Notes under the pieces: generated by a model
Database searches by the model: none
The model's input: the letters and a program-made list of their open reading frames with translations, nothing else
Told to the model about the DNA's origin: nothing
NCBI GenBank assembly: GCA_004431415.1
Contig: QPMI01000494.1
Coordinates: 1 to 64,000 of the forward strand
DNA: 64,000 nucleotides
Reading direction: 5' to 3'
Source of the DNA: Cyanophora paradoxa
Lineage: Eukaryota; Glaucocystophyceae; Cyanophorales; Cyanophoraceae
Made by a program: the position numbers and the translations under genes
Shown here: piece after piece, positions 17,104 to 27,693 of the stretch
Position numbering within the stretch: position 1 is the stretch's first letter
Layout of the letters: every line of letters begins with the position of its first letter

Positions 17104-17370
17104 GCAATCTAATCGATTGTTCAATTGGAGACCATGCAACTCTGTGACAAGTTTTAGGTGCAAAAATGTAAATCCGCAATCCCATCGATTGTTTAATTGG
17201 ACGTGATGCAGTTCCGATATATTCCAATAGAAAATCCCGCAATATAATCGATTGTTTAATTGGAGATAATGCAACTCTGTGACAGTTTTTGGGTGCAAAA
17301 ATGCAAATCAGCAATCTCATCGATTGTTCAATTGGACACAATGCAACTCTGTGACACTTTTTGCGTTTTT
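17104..17370 (+). repeat. subterminal tandem repeat, four units of 63-72 bp
   Basis: Units start with GCAATCTAATCGATTGTTCA-like sequence (ATCGAT core, then TTCAATTGGA) at about 17,104, 17,176, 17,239 and 17,311. Three units continue with ATGCAACTCTGTGACA and TTTTAGGTGCAAAAATG. The second unit has a different middle. Subterminal position next to the end palindrome suggests a role in end recognition. Confidence 0.75.
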
Positions 17371-17673
17371 CGATACAGAATGGGCGGTGGTCTACTTCAA
17401 TACAAGAGAGATATATCGAGTTTTTGCGAATTTATGCAATTTAATCGCGATTATATCGATCTTTAAGTAGTTTAATGCAAATTAATCGCAGATTTGTATG
17501 TAATCGACAAAGAACATAATCAATCGATATAAGATCAATTGATTCAATCGTAAATATGCATAAAGTTAAACGCGTTTTTCATTTTTAATACAAAGTTTGC
17601 ATTAATTTATACAAAGTTTGCATAAAAAGTTAAAGAAATTAATCGATAAATACGTATTTTAGTATTAATTTTG

Positions 17674-17768
17674 ACACATATGTATAAACTTATTTAAATC
17701 CTGAGTGAATCGAGATCGCGAAGCGATCGAGATGAACGAGGGATTTAAATAAGTTTATACATATGTGT
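17674..17768. repeat. 28-bp perfect inverted repeat at the virus/host junction
   Basis: Left arm 17,674-17,701 begins ACACATATGTATAAAC; right arm 17,741-17,768 is its exact reverse complement. The 39-base spacer contains a second small hairpin (GATCGC-GAA-GCGATC, 17,714-17,728). At 17,769 the composition flips to GC-rich host DNA. This is most likely the right terminus of the element or a hairpin end joined during integration. A target-site duplication cannot be tested because the left end is outside the window. Confidence 0.8.
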
Positions 17769-20563
17769 GCGCCCCCCGGGCCCACCGCACTGCGGGACTG
17801 CGGCACGAGGGATCCGGATGGTCGGCATTGGCCGCCGGGCGCCAGACTCTGAGAGCTACCAGTATCCGCCGCGCGCGGCACGGCCGATACATATCGATGA
17901 TCAGAAATCAGGCCCTGAGGATCACTTGAGTGACACTGACTCAGTGACTCTCACTGAGTCAGACAGATCGGCGCCTAGTCACATAGTAGTTGCCGCCTAC
18001 TGCAGCTGGGTAGGCTGCCTAGCGCCCGCGGCCAGTCGCCGCCAGATCCCATCAGGCCCCCGACCGGTACCATCCCTCGATTTGTGATCATCGGATTGCT
18101 TTGTTGATTTTTAATATTAATATTACTACCTACGGGGGGTTCGCCCTTCCGAGTCGTTCCGACGGGCTTCCGTAGTCTCTCAAAAACAAATATAGCAGTA
18201 TTAGCATGCAGACAATCCCAAAAGAGATTTAATTATAGCAGACAGCAGAAAACGCATTAATTTGGTACCGCATTATTGAAGTGCGCGCATTACGTATACG
18301 GTATACTACTAGTCGTCGTTTAGTTAAGTGTTACACGGTACTATGTGACGGTAGTGACGGTAGTAGTCACGGTACCGGTACGTACCTAGACCTTCAGGGT
18401 ACTACGGTAAGTTGTCGGTAACCAGGCGGTCCAAACCCACTACCGTAGAACACTTGAGCCTCGGAGTAATGCGCCAGTGATTAATGCGTTTTTGGACCCG
18501 GAACCCCCTTGTGGTTCATATGCGCCCCCCAAATTAATGCGTTTTGAAGCCTTCTGACTGCGTGAGCCTCGGAGGGGGGTACATCTTAGCGCCGGCTTTG
18601 TGCTTCGATATTAATGCGTTTTGCCAGCGGAAAACGCATTAATTTGGGGGCGAATTAATTAAGCGCGCGCATTACTTAAGTGTTCTACCGTCTTCTACGG
18701 TATACGTACTACGTATACCTTAGCTATAGCCTATAGGTACCTAGTAACCTAGGTACCTCGCTACCGAATTCGAAATTTCGACTGTTCATGCTCTGATTGC
18801 GTTTTTTCACAAAGGGTGCGAGGAATATCGCTTGCGCCATTCAGGCAGATTCAGCATCTTTCGAATTCTGCCAACTTAATCGGGCCTTTAGATCAAATTA
18901 GACTACTAGTAGTAGGTGTACCGATACTAGTACCGTACTACGGTACATCATCATCCGTACATGTGGCCCGATGATGTGGCCCATCAATGGGCCATCATGC
19001 ACATCATGCATGTGGGGCCATGGCCCATGAGGCCCATGATCCCGGGATTCCCGGCCATCATCGAACATGATCGAAGGCTTATTCGGGCGGCGGGGAATCG
19101 ATCGCCCTCCGAATCGGGCCCCATGGGCCACTTTCGGGGTCGATTCGGACCCTGAACTTGGGCCTGAACTTGCCCTGAATTCGAACTTCTTGGGCCTGAA
19201 CTTCCCTGAAGCCTTGAAGTTTCAAGGCTTCAATTAGGCTTGATCAGTTCTTCCCCCATTCCACGATTGCAAAGTTCTAAACTTGACAGTAATCATCGTA
19301 AGAAGCTCCGAATTCGAAGTACTTTGCCGTAACTTTGGAAACTCGGAATCGGCGCATTTAATCGACGGCGTTTCAACAAACCAATCGACGCCACTGCCGA
19401 CTCAGTGCCGAGTCCCGGGACTCCCGGGCCCCGGCCCCCGGGCCCCGGGCCCCGGCCCCCGGGGACTCGGGAGTCGGGGACCCGGATCGGACGGACCGGA
19501 TGGCCCGGACTCCCCGGCGAGAGTCCCCGCCGCCGCCGCCGGTCCCCCGGCCAGTCTCCCGGGACTCTCCCCGGGTCCCGGCCGCCCGGCTGAGAGCCGA
19601 CTCGCGATCGGCGACGCGGCGCCGACGCCGTCACGTCGCCGTGACGATCGCGAGTCGGCGACTCGGCGTCGACTCGGCGACGCCGTGAGTCGCCGCGGCG
19701 TCGCGCGCGCCGCGGCCCGGCGGTATACGTAGTATACTAGTCACTGAGTATTCAATGATTACGTACTGGTCGTACGCGTCGGACGGTCCGAGTCCCGCCG
19801 GGCCCGGGCCGCCCGGCGCGGTCCTCCCGGAGTCTGGGCCGGAGACTACCGGTCACCGGGTAGCCTAGCAGGGCCGGAGGCCTAGGCCCGGAGTACTAGC
19901 TATAGTCCGTCCGACGGTCACCGCGGCCGGCCTAGGCCTGCGGCGGCGCCGCGCGGAGGCGATGGCCATGGCATGCGCAATTGCAACTGCAGTTTACGGT
20001 TGCGATCGGCGACGACGAAGCCTTTAGCTTGAAGACGTCGACCTGATCGCTAATCGGTACTCGGAGAGCGCTTGCTTAGCTTGAGCCTGCGCATGCACTG
20101 CGGCCGCAGCACATATATATATGCATATATATATATGCATAGTGCGGTGCCACGGCGAGCATATCGGACCTGTAGGCTGTAGCTAGCCTAGTAGCGATCG
20201 CAATCTGCGGACAAGGGCCGGGGGAGTCGCCCATGGCCACGCCGCGGCCGACTCGGTGAATGCATGCATTTTGCGGTGAGCTTCGGAACATATATATGCG
20301 GATCTTCTACATGTATCAGACAACCGTCGCGATCGTACTGTCCGACGGTCAATCCAAAGTAATGATAATCCCCCGCGCAGTCCAACGTTGACGCGTACGG
20401 AAGGGCCGCCTCATGATCATATACATGATCAGTGGTGGTTTTGCAACAGCAACGTAGCCTGCCAGGCTGGTTGACTCTGTATGAGCGCGCGCATCGTGGA
20501 TGTTGAAGGATTCGAAGACGGCGTCTGCAAGTCAGCTTGGATCAGAGCATTTCAGATTTTGCG
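17769..20563. other. gene-poor, palindrome-rich host spacer
   Basis: I see no supported gene. It holds related copies of an AAAACGCATTAATTTGG ... GCGCGCATTAC block (18,248-18,380 and 18,631-18,760) and inverted ATTAATGCGTTTT copies (18,481, 18,534, 18,610). It also holds a C/G-only low-complexity stretch (19,405-19,600) and a 15-bp inverted repeat GCCGACTCGCGATCG (19,596-19,610 with 19,645-19,659). Short self-complementary words are extremely dense. The promoter of the downstream phosphodiesterase gene presumably lies in its right part. Confidence 0.5.
18610..18643. repeat. 13-bp inverted repeat hairpin ATTAATGCGTTTT
   Basis: The arms 18,610-18,622 and 18,631-18,643 are perfect complements around an 8-base loop (GCCAGCGG). 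Single copies of the arm recur at 18,248, 18,481 and 18,534. Confidence 0.7.
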
Positions 20564-23500
20564 ATGGACTCTCCGCACGCCTGGTCGACCGCCGATTCGG
20601 AGTTCTGGTTCCAAAACTCCCCGCGCAACCTGCGCACAAGTACGCGGGGCACAGCGCCGGCCGGGGACGCAGCCACATCCATGGCCAGCCGCGCTAGCTC
20701 AGCCGCGCATGCTCCAGCGGGGACCGCGTCGGCGGCCGGCCCCGGCGGGCCCGTGCACGTGCGGCGGACCGATCGCGAGCAGCTGGTCGACATCTTTACG
20801 GCGCCACAGTCGATGTCGAGAATCTCCACCGGGCCGTCGACCCCAAGCGTGCACGTCAGCAATCTCAGCGTTAGCCTGCTGAAGACTCGTCCCGCATGGA
20901 CGCCGAGCTCGGCCACCTCTCTCCGCTTCGCAAACGCCCTCGAGGAACACCGTTTCAGGGAACACTGGTCGAAACATCGCTTTCCGCGTGCAAGGTTGGT
21001 CTTTGACAGGACAGAGCAAGCATGCATATGCACTTGCTCTAAACACGACGCAGAGCTTCCGTCTGCATTTTCGGAGGGCTTTTACCCTTCCTTCTTGCTT
21101 GCTCGGCATCGGTCCTCGCGGGCGGTCTCGTCGACAGGCGTCTCTCCTCCGACGATCTCGTAACGCTGGCTGCCAGCGGCGTCGCCCAAGCCGCGTTCGC
21201 GGTCTACGCGTTGGACGTCATCCTCGTGGCGCTGGCCGTGCTTGGCCCGTCCCGGTGGGTGTTCCGACGGGCCTGGCAGGGATGGTTGACGGCTTGTATT
21301 GCAGTCGCCTTTGCGAGCACATGCATCCTCGCTACGGTGCACAGTTTTTGCCACGTAGCTATAGATATACAGATCATCGGATATAGAGTTGAACGCATTT
21401 AAATTTCTAGTTTGATTCGTGTCGCAGATCCTGCGCGTACCCACGCTCGCCATGCTGGTGTTCATCGGCGGGTGCTTCTTTGCGGCCGGGCCCATCGGCC
21501 TCCGTTTTCCCCAGGCTGCCTTTCTCTGTGCGGCAGCCTTCGCCTCCGCGCTCGTGGCTTCCGTGTTGGCGTCGCCTGGCTTGGGCGTACGCGTTCGACT
21601 GCCATCCGGATCCGCGAACGATCGCCCCGTCGACGTGTGGAGCTGGGAGGGGCTTGTGGCCCTCCCATTGTGCCTTGAGGCCCTTCTTCTGGCCGCTTGG
21701 ATGGCTTTCGATGCCGACCGCTCTGCTCGCAAGGTTGTAACCCGTCCAAACATTAATTCGCGTCATCTCCGTGTACGTGTACTTAAAGTTTACTGTTATT
21801 GCACGACAGGCGTTCTCTCGAAAGGGAGAGGCGGCCGCAGAAGCTAGCGCCGTGCGCAACTCGTAGCTCGATTTCATTGTAATCTAGCATATATACATGT
21901 CGGTTTTTGACGCCAGCGAATAGTTCCGCAAAGAACATTCGCAACTCCTGAGCGAATTCGAGGTGATCGATCGCGATCGCGTCGCAAAGACTTGTTCTTT
22001 TATGCGCATAGGCTCCATTCCCAATTGCAAGTCCGTGGCATCGGTTAATAAGCTCGAGCTTGCAGGCGTTCTCTGCAACAATTGACGAGCTGAAGTTCAC
22101 CAGCCCCCTCACATGCGCAACAACAGTGGTGGGGGAAATGCTCCAGCGAATGGTGGCCGGTCCGTTTTTGCTTAATATCGGACTAAAATCGGATTTCGAT
22201 ATAGATAGATGCCGCTTTTCTGTGATGCGTATGCGTATACGTAGAGCGGCACCTTGAGCATGCGTCCGCTGCGGCGTCATGCCTACGGCACCTCCTCTCC
22301 TCCGCTTCGCTCCGAGTTGTCGCAGTGCGCCTACGGGTCCTACAACCCCCGCGCGCAAACTAAACTGATGCGCGCGGCTTCAGTCGTCAGTGGCAGATCA
22401 GGTCGCCACGGGGCTCGCCCTCGTACCCCCGAGCCCGCTCTTCACCCGCTCTTTCCACGCCTGGTTCATGAACGAGGCGCGTTCTCAAAATGCAATCAAT
22501 AGATTTCAACTTTCGATTCAGAGATCATTCCTGATTTCAAATATGTATATACACAAAGGCGGGAGTGGATGCCGACCCCCTGAAACTGCCGCCCCGCCAA
22601 GGCGCCGGCCGGACTCGGGCCGACTCTTCCGACCCTGAAACAAGCTTAAGCAGCAACATCAGCATCAGCATGCGCGGAAGCTGGATCAAAAACGGCAGCC
22701 CGCACTCGCGCCGGCTTTCGAGATCCGGAAGTGCCCTTCTGCTATCTCCCAAAGCGGTGCCGTCCGTTTCAGATTCATATATATACATATATGATCGATA
22801 TCGATATCATTTCTTCGTTAACGTTGTCGCCTATTGAAGCTTATAATATAATGAAGCGCCCGCCGTCAGGCTATGGTGGCTGAACTGGAAGATGAAGCCT
22901 CAATGCGCCTCTCGGGACTCTTGGAGGCCGCAGTGAATTCATGGAACGAGTTCGACGCGCTGCAAATCGCCGAGTGCAGCGGGGGCCGCCCCCTCCAGGT
23001 TCTAGGGTAATATCCGAAGCCTATATATAGCTATCCGTTCGAATTGCGGTTTGCCCTCGCTGGTAAATTGAACGGCGGTCGCAGCCAAATGCTCTTTCGG
23101 CGCATCCCAACGCCCGATCGCGATCGTGACGCGTTCTTCGTTCATCCGACGAAGCTCGGCGCGTTTCTCGCTGCCGTTGAGGACGGCTACCCTGCTAACG
23201 TGCGTCCTGCAATTCATATATGTCCTAGATCTCGTTCGAAGAAATAGATTAGAGAAAGGACGCCCGCTCGCTTTCATTTCTCGATGACACCTTTAACTTC
23301 CCATTTCCGCAGCCTTACCACAACTCCGCCCATTCTGCCGATGTTCTTCAGGTGCGCACCAGCACTAGTGCTCGGCGCGGCCCCTTGTAATTAGACCCTT
23401 AAGCCTGCAATCGATGCTTCTTTTAATCTCATGATCAGGCTACGTTCTTCCTCATCAATTCCGGGAGCCTGAAGGCCGACTTTTCGCCCCTCGAAATTCT

Positions 23501-25681
23501 CGGTGCGCTGCTACGACGCCGTGACGTCGACTCGGGCTCGAGCCAGCGCTCCTGTTTCAAGTGTTCCGCCCCTTTGATCATGACCTTGCGTCTCTGCAGC
23601 CGCGCTCTTCGCTGCAGCCGTGCACGATGTGTGCCACACTGGGCACAGCAACGCGTTTGAGGTGGCGACGCAGAGTGCGTTAACGTTCAACCAGCGTTCA
23701 CTCATGAAATTCTATGCACACACATATATATGATTATTAATATTGATATTGTTGCAGGCGAGGTTGCGCTTCTGTACAACGACGTGAGGTCTGCGCTCGC
23801 CGTTCCCCAGATCTAGATCTAGACTTCGACGCCTCCGCGTTTCAAATATACGGACCCACTCACATTAATGCGACAGCGTGTTTTCAAAAAACCAGTTTCA
23901 AATATGAGAACCAGTTCCAAATATGCAGACAGCGTGCTTGAGAACCAGTTTCAGCTACCTATAGCTATAGCTACTCACCTATAGCTACCTATATGCAGAC
24001 CCATAGCGTTTCAAATATGCAGACCTATAGCTACTCACAATATTAATAATGCAGACCCACTCACATTAATGCGACAGCGTGCTTGAGAACCAGTCCTTGT
24101 CGCATGCGTTCGCCCTCCTCCGCAATCCCGAGACGGCATTCCTCGAGGGCCTCTCCCGCGAAAGGCGCGCGGAATTCCGCCGAGCCGTCATCGCTGCAGT
24201 CCTCGGGACCGACATGAGCAGGTGCCTTGGCTTGCGTCCCGCTCGCTCGCTCGCAATCTAGCTTGATTTTCTTGTGATTCATTATATATACAAATTATTC
24301 TCGCAGGCACTTCGACCTGCTTGCGCAGTGGAAGGGCAGCCGCCTCGCGGAGCGGACGGGCGCGAGCGCGAGCGCCGTCCTCCAGATGCGCCACTCCCGC
24401 TCCGCTGAGGACCGCCGCCTCGACCTCGTTCTCTGCGTCAAGGTTTGGATATCGATCTTATGTATACAAGTTCCTTTACAGTTTTACAGTGAAATTCACC
24501 TTTGATCTGCCAGGTCGCCGACCTCGCCAACGCGGCGCGGCCGCTGGAACAACACGTGCGGTGGTGCCGGCGAGTCCACGACGAGTTCTGCGCCCAGGCT
24601 CGTGGCCCCGTCGACGTCCCGGGCCCGATCGCCAGAGCCCGCAGGAGTCTGATAATTTTATGAACCGCGCATGATATGTGATCATGAGTCTGATCATGAT
24701 ATATAAATCTCTCGCAGGAGTCTGATCATGATATATGAACCGCGCAGGGGGACCTGGAGCGGGCGGCCGGGCTTCCCATCTCCCCTTACTGCGACCGGCG
24801 CACGGCGTCCATCCCCCAGACCACCGGCGGCTTCCTCAGCTTCCTGGCCGTCCCCCTCCTCGACGCGTGGGCGACCCAGTTCCCCAAGGCACAGCCCCTC
24901 CTCGACGTGCGCCAAAACTCTCGATTGATACATCGACGCTCGCAATCGTCCACGTCCTGACTGTCTGTTCCATCAACCCACGCAGAACGCCAACGCAAAT
25001 CTGAAGCACTGGGAGTCGTTCAACGCCTCGGGAGGGGTGATGCCCGCTACCCCTAAGCCAGCTGCTTCTTCAAGCTTGCAGCCGCGCTCGACGTCTCAGC
25101 CTCAGCCTCCTGCCGCGGATGCGCTCGCTGCAGTGCCTTCGACGGGCGAAGCGCCTTCGAATTCGGCGGCAGCGATTCGGGGCGCCGACGGCAGCCGCCC
25201 CAGGCCCGAGAGCCCGAATCCCGGGCCGCGGCTGCCGTCCGGGTCTATAGCTCTTTGGCAGAACGAGCTCGAGGCGGCATCCACACCCTTGCGAGCGGGC
25301 GCCGGCGCCGCCGCGGATGCGACCGGATCCGGAGTCCAGATTTTGAAGCGAGCCTTCGTCCACGGATCCGGACACGGCACGCATGGCCAACGGCGACAGA
25401 GCCGCGGGCTCCTGGATTCCTTGGCGTTCTCGGACGGCCTGGATTCCCTGGCGTTCTCGGACGGCGCCGGCGCCGGCGCCCTCGAGGATTCGGATCCGGA
25501 GCCCTGGAGCCGGAACCAGACGGCCGTAGGCCCCCGCGAACTCGAAGGTGCGGCCGCGGGTGCCACCGGCGGCAGGGGCGTCGGCTTGAGTGTCGGTGAC
25601 GGGTTCGGGTTTGCCGTCGACCCGCCCGATCTTCCATCGGCGTGCAACTCCCCGGGGCCAGGCGCCGCCACCTTACTGTAG
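20564..25681 (+). CDS. 3',5'-cyclic-nucleotide phosphodiesterase with six-helix membrane domain, spliced
   Basis: Hydrolyses cAMP/cGMP. Membrane exons: 20,564-20,994, 21,054-21,336, 21,428-21,733 and perhaps 21,810-21,851, with about six hydrophobic helices (GLLPFLLACSASVLAGG ... LCLEALLLAAWMAF). Linker exons: from 22,066 (IDELKFTSPLTCATTVVGEML) and about 22,560-22,756. Catalytic exons: from 22,871 to 23,006, 23,085-23,199, 23,313-23,351, 23,439-23,502, 23,600-23,674, 23,758-23,788, 24,078-24,221, 24,307-24,442, 24,514-24,597, 24,748-24,906, 24,986-25,681. Metal and signature motifs: NPYHNSAHSADVLQ, AAAVHDVCHTGHSN, YNDVSVLENQS, TDMSRHFDLL, KVADLANAARP, QGDLERAAGLPISPYCDR. The exon at 24,514-24,597 seems to use a GC donor. 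The 200-residue tail is Ala/Pro/Ser-rich with a doubled LDSLAFSDG. If exon 21,810 reads on to the TAG at 21,866, the membrane part could instead be a separate 358-residue protein and the enzyme would start at ATG 22,873. Phosphodiesterase identity is very secure; fusion is likely. Confidence 0.85.
23853..24081 (+). repeat. echo copies of the YNDVSVLENQ exon start inside its intron
   Basis: GACCCACTCACATTAATGCG followed by ACAGCGTG occurs at 23,853-23,880 and again at 24,054-24,081, where it is the true acceptor and exon start. A further copy of CAGCGTGCTTGAGAACCAG lies at about 23,931. TTTCAAATATG and CCTATAGCTAC units fill the space. Confidence 0.8.
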
Positions 25682-26906
25682 ACTGTAGATAAAATGTAGC
25701 ATCATTTTTGATCGGTTTGGTTTGCCGGTGCCGTCACGGCGTCCATCTATTATGACTAGCCAGCTGCAGAAGTGCGACCTCTACATAGCTGTACTTTCTA
25801 AACATGTGCTTGTGCATTTCTGTGATCATGAGATTAGTAGTTATATAGCGATAGGTACGGTTCATAATTGATTCAGTTTTTCGAATTCGAAGTTCTCGGT
25901 CGTGGTCCTATATATTACCGCCGGGCCGTAGGCCATTTTTGTCACCGTAGTTCCATTTTTGTCACGCGCAGCGGCTGCAGTCAATAGCTATAGATTTAGA
26001 TCTATATGTATAGCTAGCTGTAGACCCTAGGCCTCGCGGCGCAGCCACGGGGCCAGTGCTAGACTCTTTTATAACACTCCATCATAACATCTTGCCATAG
26101 CTACATGCTACGTACCATAACTGTGATAGCTGATTCATCTTGTCCGAATTCGTAACTTCTCCTCCGTATGCCATTCCCAAATTGATTGACGATTATATAT
26201 ATTTGATTCCCATTCCAAGCGACAAGGAGCTGAAGTCCGGGGCCTGGAGGAGGAAGGGGGGGGGGGGGGAATCGAACCACTCCATTTGTAATCAATATTC
26301 ACAAATTATAATTAAATATTGCGTTATGTCAGACTCTGAGATCATGTTCAGTATACGTATCTGGATTTGAAACGAAATCAAAGCTGTTCTATAGCTAGAC
26401 TGAACTCTCCTATATAGCTAGTACTGGACTGGTTGCATCGACAACTCATCGATCTGAAAGCAAAAAGCCGATCTAAATCGAGACTGGACTATCCTGGACG
26501 AATAAAGGCTGTCGTGCTATCCTGGACGAATGAAGGCTGGGGCATAATAAAAAGCGATCGAACAGCGTCGATCGGTACGGTACACGATCGAAACACCAAT
26601 AAGAGCAAATACGCTGCAGACGACGCTGTTTAGGCTGCAGCTGTAGGAAAATAAACGCGCTGCGCTTAGACGGATATTCGACATCGGCGCCGATACTGGA
26701 GCTACGTATACGGATGCGGTCAACGTTGCGGATCGGCGTCAGCGCTAGCGTTTGATGTGGCGGATCTTGTGCATGGCGAGGGCCTTGCACAGTAGATAAG
26801 GATGTAGCCGACGTTCTATGTAATCTAATTATAATATAGTTCTAATATAGAAACGATCCAGTTCTAACATAATCTAATGTAGTTCTAATATATATAGAAA
26901 CGGTGG
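25682..26906. other. spacer with decayed copy of the transporter terminal exon
   Basis: This spacer separates the ends of two convergent genes. Apart from the exon echo at 26,738-26,815, it holds a tandem CTATCCTGGACGAATAAAGGCTG pair (26,488-26,535) and AT-rich repeats near 26,820-26,900 (GTTCTAATATA). No gene is supported. Confidence 0.55.
26738..26815 (-). pseudogene. diverged duplicate of the last exon of the ABC transporter
   Basis: The copy matches 26,906-26,994, including the region encoding [11 protein letters not shown] and the stop, but it lacks about 20 bases (the [10 protein letters not shown] part) and has substitutions. It lies 168 bp downstream of the true last exon, in the same orientation. 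Confidence 0.85.
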
Positions 26907-27658
26907 TCAGCGCTTGATGTGGCGGATCTTGTGCATGGCGAGGGCCTTGATCGCCTCGAAGGCCGCCCAGTAGATCAGGATGTAGCCGACATTAGGGCCT
27001 GTAGCCGAAGAATTAGACCACCGCTCAAGATTTCTCGGAGGATATCCTAAAACAAAGTAGGACGGATGCAGATAAGGACAAACGGACCGACGTTGCTGTA
27101 GTCGAAGTTGTACGAGCGCATGAGGTCGTCCCCGGTCTGCACGCAGAGTCCCGCCGCCGCGTCCCTGCGGGGGGCCAGCAGGCCCGGGTCAGTGCTAGCG
27201 AGGCGCCCACTCCGAAGGGAATCAAATCTCAGGCTGAAGCTCGTGGAGCTTAGATTTACGCTTATGCGACGGAGCGCCCGTCAAATTGCGGCGCACGGGT
27301 CGGGGCAGCCGGAGAAGGTGAGGCCGAGCGCCTCGTTCCCGATGAGCGCCTCCGCCGTGTAGTGGTGGAAGTGCAGGTAGTACCTGCGCGCCCCGAAACG
27401 TTTCGTCACAGCGCACACGATCGCGAGCCATTCCCAATCATCTTAGATTCCGAAAGGAAGGAAGTGTACGTACCCCCAGATCCAGGGGCGGGGGATGTCG
27501 TTGTTCGGGATCCTGCGGCGGGGAGGCGCCCCGTGAGCCCGAGGACACAGAAGGGGACGGGCGGGGGGTGGGGTACGGGCGCACAGGAAGCCGGCGAAGT
27601 AGGAGCCGAGGGTGAGAGTGAGGCCCGAGAGCGCCTGGGGCAACGCAGTCAGCAGAGG

Positions 27659-27693
<35 letters not shown>

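Noticed and set aside
17104-17370. CRISPR-like array
   Set aside because: The repeated part is most of the unit, spacers are not unique, and the context is a eukaryotic viral terminus.
1-17768. major capsid protein and packaging ATPase
   Set aside because: Searched by eye for jelly-roll capsid and A32-like Walker motifs; none found, so they must lie left of the window or be lost.
19405-19732. 149-residue Pro/Gly/Arg frame
   Set aside because: Translation of a C/G-only low-complexity tract, open in several frames on both strands.
20542-21753. overlapping minus-strand frames opposite the phosphodiesterase membrane exons
   Set aside because: Arg/Ala/Ser-rich shadows; the plus strand gives phase-consistent exons with hydrophobic helices.
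26255-26290. tRNA-like T-arm sequence (GGTTCGATTCC on the minus strand)
   Set aside because: No acceptor, D-arm or anticodon stem can be drawn around it; it adjoins a G run.
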